Assembly (NCBI RefSeq): GCF_000265205.3
Contig: NC_018000.1
Location: 5,329,001-5,393,000 of the forward strand
Source of the DNA: Sinorhizobium fredii USDA 257
Lineage (GTDB): Bacteria; Pseudomonadota; Alphaproteobacteria; Rhizobiales; Rhizobiaceae
DNA length: 64,000 nt
Direction: 5' to 3'
This document shows positions 7,424-15,442 of the stretch, piece by piece. How positions within the stretch are numbered: position 1 is the first letter of the stretch; each line of letters opens with the position of its first letter. A program made the position numbers and the translations under genes. The notes below the pieces were generated by a model. It was not told the origin of the DNA. It saw only the letters and a list, made by a program, of their open reading frames with translations, and searched no databases.

Positions 7424-8437
7424 ATGTCCACTGCAATCATTCTCGGGGGAACCGGTCAGATCGGCCTTGCCGTTGCCGAGCGTCTTGCCCGCGACGGTTG
7501 GAAGGTCCGGCTCGTCAGCCGGACCCCGCCACCAATCTTTGGTCCATGGCAGCACGTTGTCGCCGACCGCGAGGATCCTGCTGCACTCCGCAAAGCCCTT
7601 GCGGGCGGAGCGGAATTGCTACTCGACTGCGTCGCGTTCGACGTACGACATGCCGATCAGCTGCTGGAATTTCGGGATAGTGTCGGGCGCCTGGCTTTAA
7701 TCTCCAGTGCCAGCGTTTACTGCGATGCGACGGGCCGGACGCTCGACGAGGCAAGCCAACTTGGCTTTCCCGCTTACCCACTGCCGATCCCCGAAGATCA
7801 TCGTACGGTTGAGCCGGGGCCACAGACCTATTCGACGAGAAAGGTCGCGATCGAGCGTCGTCTTTTGGATGAGGCAATAATTCCGGTCACCGTCCTGCGA
7901 CCCTGCGCGATCCACGGTCCTTACAGCAAGCACGCGAGGGAATGGTGGTTCGTAAAGCGTCTGCTCGACGGTCGCAAACGCATCCCCCTGGCTTATGGCG
8001 GTCGTAGCCGGTTTCAGACCACCTCGACGCAAGCGATCGCTGAGGCGCTGTGCTTCTCGCTGAACTCCAATGGGTCGCAGGTGCTGAACGTGGTAGACGC
8101 CGACGCGCCGACTGTCGCTGAAATCGGCCGCGCAATCATGAACGCGATGGAGCGGCAAGCCGATCTTCTGGGGCTTCCGGACGCGCCCTATCCCCCGACC
8201 TTCGGCGCGACGCCGTGGTCGGTCGAAAAACCGATATTCTGCGCCTCCTCAGTTCCAAATGCCGAAACCTATGCAGAGCGGGTCACGCACGCGGTGCGCT
8301 GGCTGATCGCGGCGACACCAGGCCGGGACTGGCGCGAGATACTTCGGCAGCTCGCCGCCTATCCTTGGCAACACTTTGACTATGATGTTGATGATCAAGC
8401 GCTCGCCATAGAGGGCGCGGAAGATCTCGCCATTTGA
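7424..8437 (+). CDS. NAD(P)-dependent epimerase/dehydratase (extended SDR)
   Basis: The protein has 337 residues. The N-terminus has the Rossmann glycine motif GGTGQIG, and the active-site pair appears as SSASVYCDA plus YSTRK (YxxxK). The family acts on nucleotide sugars or similar substrates, but the substrate here is unknown. It starts 21 bases after the FKBP gene and may be co-transcribed with it. Confidence 0.85.
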   Translation: MSTAIILGGTGQIGLAVAERLARDGWKVRLVSRTPPPIFGPWQHVVADREDPAALRKALAGGAELLLDCVAFDVRHADQLLEFRDSVGRLALISSASVYCDATGRTLDEASQLGFPAYPLPIPEDHRTVEPGPQTYSTRKVAIERRLLDEAIIPVTVLRPCAIHGPYSKHAREWWFVKRLLDGRKRIPLAYGGRSRFQTTSTQAIAEALCFSLNSNGSQVLNVVDADAPTVAEIGRAIMNAMERQADLLGLPDAPYPPTFGATPWSVEKPIFCASSVPNAETYAERVTHAVRWLIAATPGRDWREILRQLAAYPWQHFDYDVDDQALAIEGAEDLAI

Positions 8438-8515
8438 AAGGAGCCGGCCGATTTGCCGGGCATCCCATGCCACAGCCACTCATGATGGGAGCTGGCCTTG
8501 CGATTCCTGGCAATC

Positions 8516-8851
8516 TCATCCGGAACGCACTGGTCCTTCGAAGAGCCCCAGATCATCGCGGCTGAAGGTCACCAAGTGCCAGCGGACGAGAGCGCCCGCG
8601 ACATCCAACGTCTCATAGCTCAGCCTGTCCGGACTGTCGATCCTGCGCATAGCCTCATGATCGATTACGCCGGACCTGATAACTTCAGCTGCTCGGTCGC
8701 GGTCGCCACCGAATGCATCCTCGACGAGCTCGTGCGTGAGTATAACGCCTTTACGGGGACGGCCACCGTCTTCGTCACGGGCCAAAATGATCATGGCGGC
8801 GCCGAGCTTATCGGTGGTTTCCTGGTCAGCCAGGATTTCGAACGATGACAT
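8516..8851 (-). CDS. Small conserved hypothetical protein
   Basis: The product has 111 residues from an ATG at 8851 preceded by GGAGGA. It is acidic in its first half (ILARDEDGGRPRKGVILTHE), with no signal peptide or membrane helix. No family is recognised. It lies just downstream of the DUF2267 gene on the same strand (85-base gap) and may be its operon partner. Confidence 0.55.
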   Translation of the reverse strand: MSSFEILADQETTDKLGAAMIILARDEDGGRPRKGVILTHELVEDAFGGDRDRAAEVIRSGVIDHEAMRRIDSPDRLSYETLDVAGALVRWHLVTFSRDDLGLFEGPVRSG

Positions 8852-8936
8852 GGGATTCCTCCGACGAGGTGTACATACCCCCAGCAACTTTCTCGGCGCA
8901 TGGCAATTGCATGACCTAACCCACCCTTTGGCCGGT

Positions 8937-9377
8937 CTATTGACGCTGGGTCGGGTCTGGCCAGAGTGCCCGTATATCCTGGGGCAGACTTTCGCGGATC
9001 TTGCGGACTTCGCCGGGATCAAGGTGGTGCGACAGCACGTGAAATACCGTTTGCACCGCCTCCTTGGCATCGACCGGGCGGGTGAACGCGAGTTCCTCTT
9101 TCACCCGGCCAAGGAACTCGTCCAGGGTCCGCGACTGTACCGGCTGTCTGGAGGGCTCGTATTGATCGTAATAGGTCCCCCGCACGAGCAGCGGCAGTTG
9201 CGCGGAAAGATGAGCCGACAGGTCGGCGGACAAGCGATCGCGCAGGGTGTGAAGAACAGCGCTCAGAATATGCCATGCGCGCTGACGATCCGGCCCCTGG
9301 TGTTCCATGATTTCATCGAGCCAGATATTCGTGGTCTGGAGCGTCTTGTCGAAGACGGCGATACCGGAAGCACTCAT
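8937..9377 (-). CDS. DUF2267 family protein
   Basis: The product has 146 residues. It shows the DUF2267 pattern: an N-terminal helix with LQTTNIWLDEIMEH, then AWHILSAVLHTLRDRL, QLPLLVRGTYYDQYEPS, and a C-terminal VFHVLSHHLDPGEVRKIRESLP. Members are small helical cytosolic proteins of unknown function, often found beside stress and redox genes. The ATG at 9377 has GGGAGA upstream. A longer frame back to 9461 lacks a good ribosome binding site. Confidence 0.8.
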   Translation of the reverse strand: MSASGIAVFDKTLQTTNIWLDEIMEHQGPDRQRAWHILSAVLHTLRDRLSADLSAHLSAQLPLLVRGTYYDQYEPSRQPVQSRTLDEFLGRVKEELAFTRPVDAKEAVQTVFHVLSHHLDPGEVRKIRESLPQDIRALWPDPTQRQ

Positions 9378-9524
9378 GATGCTCTCCCGTTGTTGATGAT
9401 CGATGCCGGTCGAACCAGATGGATGGGCAGATGTTCCAGCGCAGCTTGCTTCTCCATGCAACTGGGCAACGTCACCTCGATGAATAAGCGTCGCCGCTTT
9501 CTACAAGCAGCGCCCAATCCCGCC

Positions 9525-10304
9525 CTAAAGCACCTCGGAGAGCACAAAGACCGTGAGAAATCCGGCGGCGATCGAGATCGCCGCGGATTCCTGGTACTGG
9601 TGTTCCTCGGCTTCTGGAATAAGATCCGTCACAGCGAGATAAAACATGCCTCCACCGCCAGTGGCGAGCAGGAAGCCGAGTATGACCTCAGACAAATTCC
9701 GGAAAAGAAACCACCCCAGCATTGCGGAACCAAATAGGGAAATCCCGATCAGGCCGGTCCACTTGAAGATGGGCCAGGCATAGCGTTCCTGGTTTTCCTC
9801 ACGCTGGAGGGCGCCGATGCTGAGCGCCTCCGCGATATTGTCTATTCCGACCGCCAAGCCGGCAATGACTGCCACCGTCGGATCGATCGCAGAGCCAACG
9901 CCGATGGTCAGCCCTTCGATGAGCTCCTCAACGCTCGTGGCTCCGGCAAGCACGGTCACCTGGCTGCCGCGCGGCGCCCGGCGCTTGTGATATCCCTCCA
10001 CCCAGCGTCTCTGCGAGGATTTCGGGCCTGCCAATGCGCCACGATTGATATAGAAATCAAGGCCATAAACTAGGCCGAAACCGAGGGCGAAGCCGCCGGA
10101 AGCAATCAAGAGTGATGACTGCTCTAAGGCCTTTGGCATCATCTCGAACGCGAAGGTGCCCATCAAAACGCCACCCGCATAGCCTACGAAAATGGAGAGC
10201 AGCAGTGTCGTCGGATTGAGCAGGATGGCTATGAGGCCGCCGAGCGGAGATGCCACGGCGGCGCAGATAGCGACCGCGAGAACAACCACCAGCTGGCCGT
10301 CCAT
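9525..10304 (-). CDS. ZIP-like divalent metal transporter
   Basis: The protein has 259 residues with about seven to eight hydrophobic segments. The start at 10304 opens directly into the first segment (VVVLAVAICAAVASPLGG). The central helix SVEELIEGLTIGVGSAIDP and the next, GLAVGIDNIAEALSIGAL, correspond to the metal-binding helices of ZIP transporters. Here the classic His is replaced by Glu/Asn-rich positions (EELIEG, DNIAEA). A cytosolic basic loop (about residues 100-115) separates helices 3 and 4. Likely an inner-membrane metal importer; the metal is unknown. Confidence 0.75.
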   Translation of the reverse strand: MDGQLVVVLAVAICAAVASPLGGLIAILLNPTTLLLSIFVGYAGGVLMGTFAFEMMPKALEQSSLLIASGGFALGFGLVYGLDFYINRGALAGPKSSQRRWVEGYHKRRAPRGSQVTVLAGATSVEELIEGLTIGVGSAIDPTVAVIAGLAVGIDNIAEALSIGALQREENQERYAWPIFKWTGLIGISLFGSAMLGWFLFRNLSEVILGFLLATGGGGMFYLAVTDLIPEAEEHQYQESAAISIAAGFLTVFVLSEVL

Positions 10305-10392
10305 GACTGTCAGTCCTTCCGTCGAAGAGCCTAATGTATCGCCAGGATGAACACGGTCCGAAAAGCTCCGGAGTAAGCGTTTTGGCAACCTT

Positions 10393-11946
10393 CTACTGCA
10401 CCGCCTCCCTCGGCAGTACGGCCGGGGCGATCTCCATCTGAGATGGTCCAGGGGAAAGCGGATCGCCCGTTTGAGGCTTCTCCGGTTCCGTATCGTTGGA
10501 TGGCCCCGCCTGTATAGATTGTTCCGTGGCGTCGGCGTCGGGGCTGGCGCCGCTCGTCGTCGCGTCACCACTTTGTCGATCCGTGTCGATCGGCCTCGGC
10601 GTCACAGATCCGTCTGCGGCCGCAACCCGCCAGACAGTGTTGCCGGCATCGTCGGCGACGAGGAGCGCACCGGTGCCATCGATAGCGACGCCGACCGGTC
10701 GGCCACGCGCCTCATCACCCTCGATGAAGCCCGTCACGACATCCTGAGCCTTTCCCGCCGGACGACCATTCTCGAACGGAACATAGACAACCTTGTAGCC
10801 ATTGAAGGCGCTGCGATTCCAGCTGCCGTGCTCCCCGATGAAGGCGCCATTGGCAAAAGGCTCCGGCAAAGCGGAGCCGTTGGAGAACACCAGCCCCAGC
10901 GCTGCGACGTGACTGGAAAGGGCGTAGTCGGGTGCGATCGCCTTCTCGACCATGTTCGGGCGCGGCGGGTGGACCCGTTCATCTACGTGATCGCCGAAGT
11001 AGCTCCAGGGCCAGCCGTAGAAGCCGCCTTCCTGCACCGACGTCATATAGTCCGGCACGAGGTTTGGTCCGAGCTCGTCTCGCTCGTTGACCACGGTCCA
11101 GAGAACGCCGGTCTGGGGGTGGAAAATCAGACCGTTTGGGTTGCGCAACCCCGATGCAAAAACGCGGGCAGCGCCCGTTTCCCGATCCACTTGCCAGATG
11201 GCCGCACGGCCCTTTTCGGATTCCAATCCGTGTTCCGCTACATTGGAGTTGGAGCCGACCGAGGCGTAAAGGTAGCGCCCGTCCGGGCTGAGTGCCAAAT
11301 CCTTGGTCCAATGGTGGTTGATAGGCCCGCCGGGAAGCGGGGTCAGCACGCGTGGCGTCCCGCTGATCGCCGTCTGGCCGAGTTCATAGGGGTAGGCGAG
11401 GATCGCATCGGCCGCCGCCACGTAAAGCGTTCCGCCATGCCACGCGAGGCCGAAGGGAGAATTGAGGCCAGTCAAAAGATTGTTGCGTTCGTCGACCTGA
11501 CCGTCGCGGTTGGTGTCCCGCAGCAGCGTAATCAGATTGCTTTCCCCTTTGGGGCCGCCGCCGCCTCGCGCCATCGACATGATCCAGCCGCGGATCAAGT
11601 CCTTGGGCCGGGTGGTGGGCTTGCCGGGCGGTTCACGCGATTGGACGACAAGCACGTCGCCATTTGGCAGGGTGTGGAGCGTGCGGGGGTTGACAAGCTT
11701 CGTCGCATAAGCGGAGACGGAAAGGCCCTCCGGCACCTTGGGCGCCTCCCCTTCTCGCCACCCGACGACCTCGGCGATTCTCATATCGGGAAAAAGCTCC
11801 GAGGTGGGTTCCGGCAAGACCGGATCGGGGCCGATCTGCTGGGAGACGTCGAAATCGGCGCCGTCGTCGCCGCAGCCTGCAAGCGCGAAAGTAACAACCG
11901 AGCCAACGGCAAGTGCGAGTACGCGGGGGGAAGCAGGCCTACCCAT
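10393..11946 (-). CDS. Lipoprotein sorbosone/glucose dehydrogenase-like beta-propeller
   Basis: The protein has 517 residues. A lipoprotein signal ends with the lipobox ALAGC near residue 25. The body is a six-bladed propeller of the soluble glucose/sorbosone dehydrogenase family: LSPDGRYLYASVGSNSNVAE, GLRNPNGLIFHPQTGVLW, VVNERDELGPN and GFYGWPWSYFG are characteristic. Family members use PQQ to oxidise sugars or aldehydes in the periplasm and pass electrons to cytochromes. The last 70 residues are a low-complexity acidic/Pro tail. It overlaps the DUF2231 gene by 8 bases and sits beside the cytochrome c oxidase cluster, a plausible electron sink. No PQQ synthesis genes are seen here. Confidence 0.85.
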   Translation of the reverse strand: MGRPASPRVLALAVGSVVTFALAGCGDDGADFDVSQQIGPDPVLPEPTSELFPDMRIAEVVGWREGEAPKVPEGLSVSAYATKLVNPRTLHTLPNGDVLVVQSREPPGKPTTRPKDLIRGWIMSMARGGGGPKGESNLITLLRDTNRDGQVDERNNLLTGLNSPFGLAWHGGTLYVAAADAILAYPYELGQTAISGTPRVLTPLPGGPINHHWTKDLALSPDGRYLYASVGSNSNVAEHGLESEKGRAAIWQVDRETGAARVFASGLRNPNGLIFHPQTGVLWTVVNERDELGPNLVPDYMTSVQEGGFYGWPWSYFGDHVDERVHPPRPNMVEKAIAPDYALSSHVAALGLVFSNGSALPEPFANGAFIGEHGSWNRSAFNGYKVVYVPFENGRPAGKAQDVVTGFIEGDEARGRPVGVAIDGTGALLVADDAGNTVWRVAAADGSVTPRPIDTDRQSGDATTSGASPDADATEQSIQAGPSNDTEPEKPQTGDPLSPGPSQMEIAPAVLPREAVQ

Positions 11947-12394
11947 ATTTGCTCACCCCGGTGTGAGCTCGATAGAGCAGAGCGCGATCGAGTACGGCAG
12001 CGACGACTATCACAAACACGGTCACAGCCGAGAGAATCAGGCCGTAAGGAACGACGGCGGTCCAGCCATCGGCCGCGTGGACAAGATTGTTGACGAAAGC
12101 AATCACAAGAATGACCAAGTAACAGATTGCATGAGGCAATACCTCACGAGGTGCGCGTGTATCCCGGCGAACCACGAATTCGACCGCGCCGGCCAAGGCC
12201 GCGATGGCCCCCAAAGCCACTCCGGCAAAGAGCAGCCAGGCCGAAAAATTCTGCCACATCACATGCGCCGTTTGCCAAAAGGCGATGTCGGTCACAAGCG
12301 CCAGGGTGAAACAAGCGATCGGAAACGCTGCGAACAGCGAATGGATCGAATAGCGCGGGATCGTGGCTGTCGATGGGGAGTGTCCCAGGCTCAT
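11939..12394 (-). CDS. DUF2231 family membrane protein
   Basis: The product has 151 residues with four hydrophobic segments and the DUF2231 start IHSLFAAFPIACFTLALVTD (Pro in the first helix). A second conserved block is WLLFAGVALGAIAALAGAVEF. GGAGG precedes the ATG at 12394. Members are often found next to membrane-bound dehydrogenases and cytochromes and have been proposed as heme-binding, but this is not established. It overlaps the sorbosone dehydrogenase-like gene by 8 bases, so the two are likely translationally coupled and could form a membrane electron path. Confidence 0.8.
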   Translation of the reverse strand: MSLGHSPSTATIPRYSIHSLFAAFPIACFTLALVTDIAFWQTAHVMWQNFSAWLLFAGVALGAIAALAGAVEFVVRRDTRAPREVLPHAICYLVILVIAFVNNLVHAADGWTAVVPYGLILSAVTVFVIVVAAVLDRALLYRAHTGVSKYG

Positions 12395-12667
12395 CGGCGC
12401 CTCCTGTCTGGGGTCGCGATCTGAAACAGCGGCACGCGCGTTTTGTTCCTGCGCCGAATGTGTCGAAATCCAAGATGGGCCCAAAGCACTGGCCGGGCCG
12501 GAACCATGGCGTTCCGTAGCAGTTTCCCAATTCTGCGCAGCAGATCGGTGCCGTGGTCCGAGCACGGCATGGACTACCTGGACCCGGTGTAGCGCGGACC
12601 GAGTTCGTCAGCTGGATTGTCAAAGCGCGGCATTGCTCGGCCGCTTCGGAGCAGAAGGGAAGGACCG

Positions 12668-13255
12668 ATGGGGCTGCTGGCAATCCACATGACGATGCAC
12701 ATCTTGCTGATGAACCTCCTCGCGCCGTTGGCAGCAATCGCAACCTTGCGTTATGGCCGCGAACGGCGGCAAACGACGCCAGGAGCGCTCGGACTGGCAA
12801 CACTTGCGCAACTCGCCGCTCTGTGGGGCTGGCACGCTCCGCCCCTCCTCGACCGTGCCCACGAATCTCCTGCAATCCACATACTGATGTATGCCAGCCT
12901 CTTTCTCACCGCCTTCCTGTTCTGGCGGCTGGTGTTTCGCTCCAATGGCGAGGCTCGCTGGAGACCAATCGTTGCCCTCCTTATCACCAGCAAGTTCTAC
13001 TGTTTGCTGGCGGTGCTTTTCGTTTTCGCGCCTCGCGTGCTCTATCCGAACGTCGCCGGCGCCCACTCGGGTCACAGTGCTGAGGCCCTGAGCGCAACAC
13101 TGGCCGACCAACAGCTCGCGGGCCTCCTCATGTTGGCCGTCTGTCCGGCAACCTACGTCATTGCTGGGATCGCGATCGGCGCGCGTTGGTTGTTCGCAAT
13201 GGAAACAGGTGAAGCCCATCAGAGGCCGAAAACAGGTGGAGAGGCGTGGACCTGA
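12668..13255 (+). CDS. Cytochrome c oxidase assembly protein, caa3-type CtaG family
   Basis: The protein has 195 residues with about five membrane helices. It starts MGLLAIHMTMHILLMNLLAP, where the conserved His pair of CtaG (caa3_CtaG) proteins falls in the first helix; HAPPLLDRAHES and LADQQLAGLLMLAV are also family-like. The group helps insert copper into the oxidase. GGAAGGA lies just before the ATG at 12668. It heads a run of overlapping genes (triheme cytochrome, coxB, coxA), which supports the oxidase-assembly role. Confidence 0.8.
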   Translation: MGLLAIHMTMHILLMNLLAPLAAIATLRYGRERRQTTPGALGLATLAQLAALWGWHAPPLLDRAHESPAIHILMYASLFLTAFLFWRLVFRSNGEARWRPIVALLITSKFYCLLAVLFVFAPRVLYPNVAGAHSGHSAEALSATLADQQLAGLLMLAVCPATYVIAGIAIGARWLFAMETGEAHQRPKTGGEAWT

Positions 13256-14373
13256 AGAACCTGGACTGGATAACGATTGCGAAGGTCGCCGGCCTGGTCG
13301 CCGGCGGCATGATGGTCGCCGGCGCCGCGTTCACATGGTCAGGTATCTACAATGTTGCGGCCTCCAAGGACCACCTGGGAATTACGACCTGGATTTTCGA
13401 AGTGGTCCGCGAGCGTTCGATCGCCGTCCGGAGTTTGTCAATCGAGGTCCCGCCACTCGGGAACGAGGGGATGATCCGGCTTGGTGCTTCCCACTACGAA
13501 GGGGGCTGCGTGCCTTGTCATGGCCGTCCCGACGAAAAGACAAACCCGATCGTCACCGGCATGCTGCCCCCGCCGCCCAACCTCGAGGACGTCAGCAAAC
13601 GGCGTCCACCGGAGGAGATCTTCTGGATCGTCAAGCATGGCATCAAATACACCGGCATGCCTGCATGGCCGAACCCGCAACGTGACGACGAAATCTGGGC
13701 AATGACGGCGTTCCTGGCGAACATGCCCTCCTCACCAAGCGGTTATTCGGACCTTGCGAGGCTCACACGCGACCCCGTCGACAATGGCGAGGGACTGGCA
13801 AACGGCCGCGCCTTTACCCGCTGCGGACGCTGTCATGAAAACGAAGGCATCGGCACGAATGGCGACCATATCCCGCGGCTGGCGGGACTGTCCGAGGACT
13901 ATCTGCTTCGCAGCCTCCAGGAATATGCGCGGCGAACCCGGGCAAGTGGCGCAATGGAGCCCGTCGCCGATCTGTTGGACGACAGCGGAATGCGGGGGCT
14001 GGCGGCTTACTATGCGGAGCTTCGGCCGGCAGTGAAAAAGTCGTCCGCCGCGCACGACCCGGAGCAAATACGGCGCGGCAAAGCGATTGCAAACAGCGGC
14101 ATTCCGCAACAGCAGGTGCCGGCCTGCATGAGCTGCCATTCGGGCCGCCAGTCACCCCAGTTTCCTCTCCTCGCGGGTCAGCATGCCGCCTATATCGCCG
14201 GGCAACTGCGCCTGTGGCAGAAAGGAGGACGTGGCCAGACCGCCTATGGAAGGATCATGGCGGCGGTCGCACGGGCGCTCGACGAGCGACAGATCGAAGA
14301 CGTCGCGGCCTATCTGGCGTCGCTGCCTTCCGGATATGCACAGACCGCTCCTCTAGCAGAGGTGGGCCGATGA
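13246..14373 (+). CDS. Membrane-anchored triheme cytochrome c
   Basis: The protein has 375 residues with a GTG start overlapping the CtaG gene by 10 bases. One N-terminal membrane anchor (about residues 12-32) is followed by three heme motifs: CVPCH, CGRCH and CMSCH, so the product binds three c hemes in the periplasm. The second and third heme modules have class I cytochrome c4-like features (HIPRLAGLSEDYL, FPLLAGQHAAYI). It likely delivers electrons to the caa3 oxidase encoded by the next genes; the start of coxB overlaps its stop. Electron donors could be the nearby dehydrogenases. Confidence 0.9.
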   Translation: MDLKNLDWITIAKVAGLVAGGMMVAGAAFTWSGIYNVAASKDHLGITTWIFEVVRERSIAVRSLSIEVPPLGNEGMIRLGASHYEGGCVPCHGRPDEKTNPIVTGMLPPPPNLEDVSKRRPPEEIFWIVKHGIKYTGMPAWPNPQRDDEIWAMTAFLANMPSSPSGYSDLARLTRDPVDNGEGLANGRAFTRCGRCHENEGIGTNGDHIPRLAGLSEDYLLRSLQEYARRTRASGAMEPVADLLDDSGMRGLAAYYAELRPAVKKSSAAHDPEQIRRGKAIANSGIPQQQVPACMSCHSGRQSPQFPLLAGQHAAYIAGQLRLWQKGGRGQTAYGRIMAAVARALDERQIEDVAAYLASLPSGYAQTAPLAEVGR

Positions 14374-15356
14374 GGTCTGCCGTATCGATCGCGCCGCTCA
14401 CGCTTCTCCTCTTGCAAGGCTGCACCGGCGTGCAGTCCGTCTTCGATCCCTCCGGTACCGAGGCCGAGCGCATCAACACCCTCGCCTGGACGCTCATTCT
14501 ATTGTCTACCGCAGTTCTCGCTGTCGTCTGTCTTATCGCGGCTGGAGCGCTCTGGGGCGGCGAGCGCCGGCGGGCGCGCATTTCCCGCGAGAGACTGGTG
14601 ATCGGAGGCGGCCTCGTTTTTCCGACCCTAACCCTCAGCATCCTGCTCAGCTATGGCTTCTACCTCATGGGATCCGGCTTACCTGCCGCGCGGAGCGACG
14701 GCAGATTGCGCATTGAGGTCGTAGGCGAACGCTGGTGGTGGCGGGTCACCTATGTCGACGACAGCGGTCGACGTGCAGAGAGCGCCAACGAGATCCGGCT
14801 GCCTGTCGGGCGGCCGGTAGAGGTTGAGCTGACATCGACCAACGTCATTCATAGCTTCTGGGTTCCCCGACTGGCCGGCAAGCTCGACATGATTCCCGGC
14901 CGCACGAACATCTTGACGCTTCGAGCGACAAAGGCCGGGATCAGCCGTGGCCAGTGTGCCGAATATTGCGGCGGCGCGCATGCTTTCATGTCCTTCTATG
15001 TCATAGCAATGCCGCCAGATCAGTTTGACGCCTGGCTTGTTGAGGAGGCAGACGATGCCCGTATTCCCACCGGCGCTAATCCGGCGGCAGGGCAAGCGCT
15101 TTTCCTCTCCGCCGGGTGCGGCGCATGTCACGCGGTCCGCGGGACAGAGGCACGGGGCACGATCGGCCCGGATTTGACGCATGTCGGCAGCCGCCGCTCG
15201 CTTGCCGCCGCAACACTCGAGAACGATGCGGACGCCTTCGCCCGCTGGATCCGCGACAGCCAGCACGTGAAGCCGGAGAATCTGATGCCGTCTTACGGCA
15301 TCTTCACCGAAAGCGAACGGTCGCAGCTTGCCTCCTATCTGGACCAGTTGAGGTGA
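14370..15356 (+). CDS. coxB: Cytochrome c oxidase subunit II with fused cytochrome c domain (caa3-type)
   Basis: The protein has 328 residues. It has a lipoprotein-like signal (LLLLQGC), two membrane helices (about residues 35-60 and 80-100), and the Cu-A domain with an N-terminal His in STNVIHSFWVPRLAG and the cluster CAEYCGGAHAFM, so all copper ligands are present. The C-terminal domain has a heme motif, CGACH, and a distal Met (ENLMPSYG). This makes it a caa3-type subunit II. The ATGA overlap with the triheme cytochrome implies coupling. Confidence 0.95.
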   Translation: MRSAVSIAPLTLLLLQGCTGVQSVFDPSGTEAERINTLAWTLILLSTAVLAVVCLIAAGALWGGERRRARISRERLVIGGGLVFPTLTLSILLSYGFYLMGSGLPAARSDGRLRIEVVGERWWWRVTYVDDSGRRAESANEIRLPVGRPVEVELTSTNVIHSFWVPRLAGKLDMIPGRTNILTLRATKAGISRGQCAEYCGGAHAFMSFYVIAMPPDQFDAWLVEEADDARIPTGANPAAGQALFLSAGCGACHAVRGTEARGTIGPDLTHVGSRRSLAAATLENDADAFARWIRDSQHVKPENLMPSYGIFTESERSQLASYLDQLR

Positions 15357-15361
15357 CGACG

Positions 15362-15442
15362 ATGCTCGATTTCCTTCGCCCTGAACGAAGCCTCGCCCTC
15401 CTGGTCGCCCACTCTCGCGACGCTAACGGTGGTAGCGGTTGA
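15362..15442 (+). CDS. Putative 26-residue peptide between coxB and coxA
   Basis: A short open frame of 26 codons starts at the ATG at 15362, preceded by GAGGTGA, which overlaps the coxB stop. Its TGA overlaps the ATG of coxA (TGATG). The product has a hydrophobic centre (SLALLVAH). Because coxA has a poor ribosome binding site of its own, this frame may exist to couple coxA translation to coxB. Whether the peptide itself has a role is unknown. Confidence 0.4.
   Translation: MLDFLRPERSLALLVAHSRDANGGSG

Noticed and set aside
10471..12093. A 540-codon forward frame opposite the sugar dehydrogenase gene
   Set aside because: Antisense to a conserved propeller protein with a lipobox; no motifs of its own.
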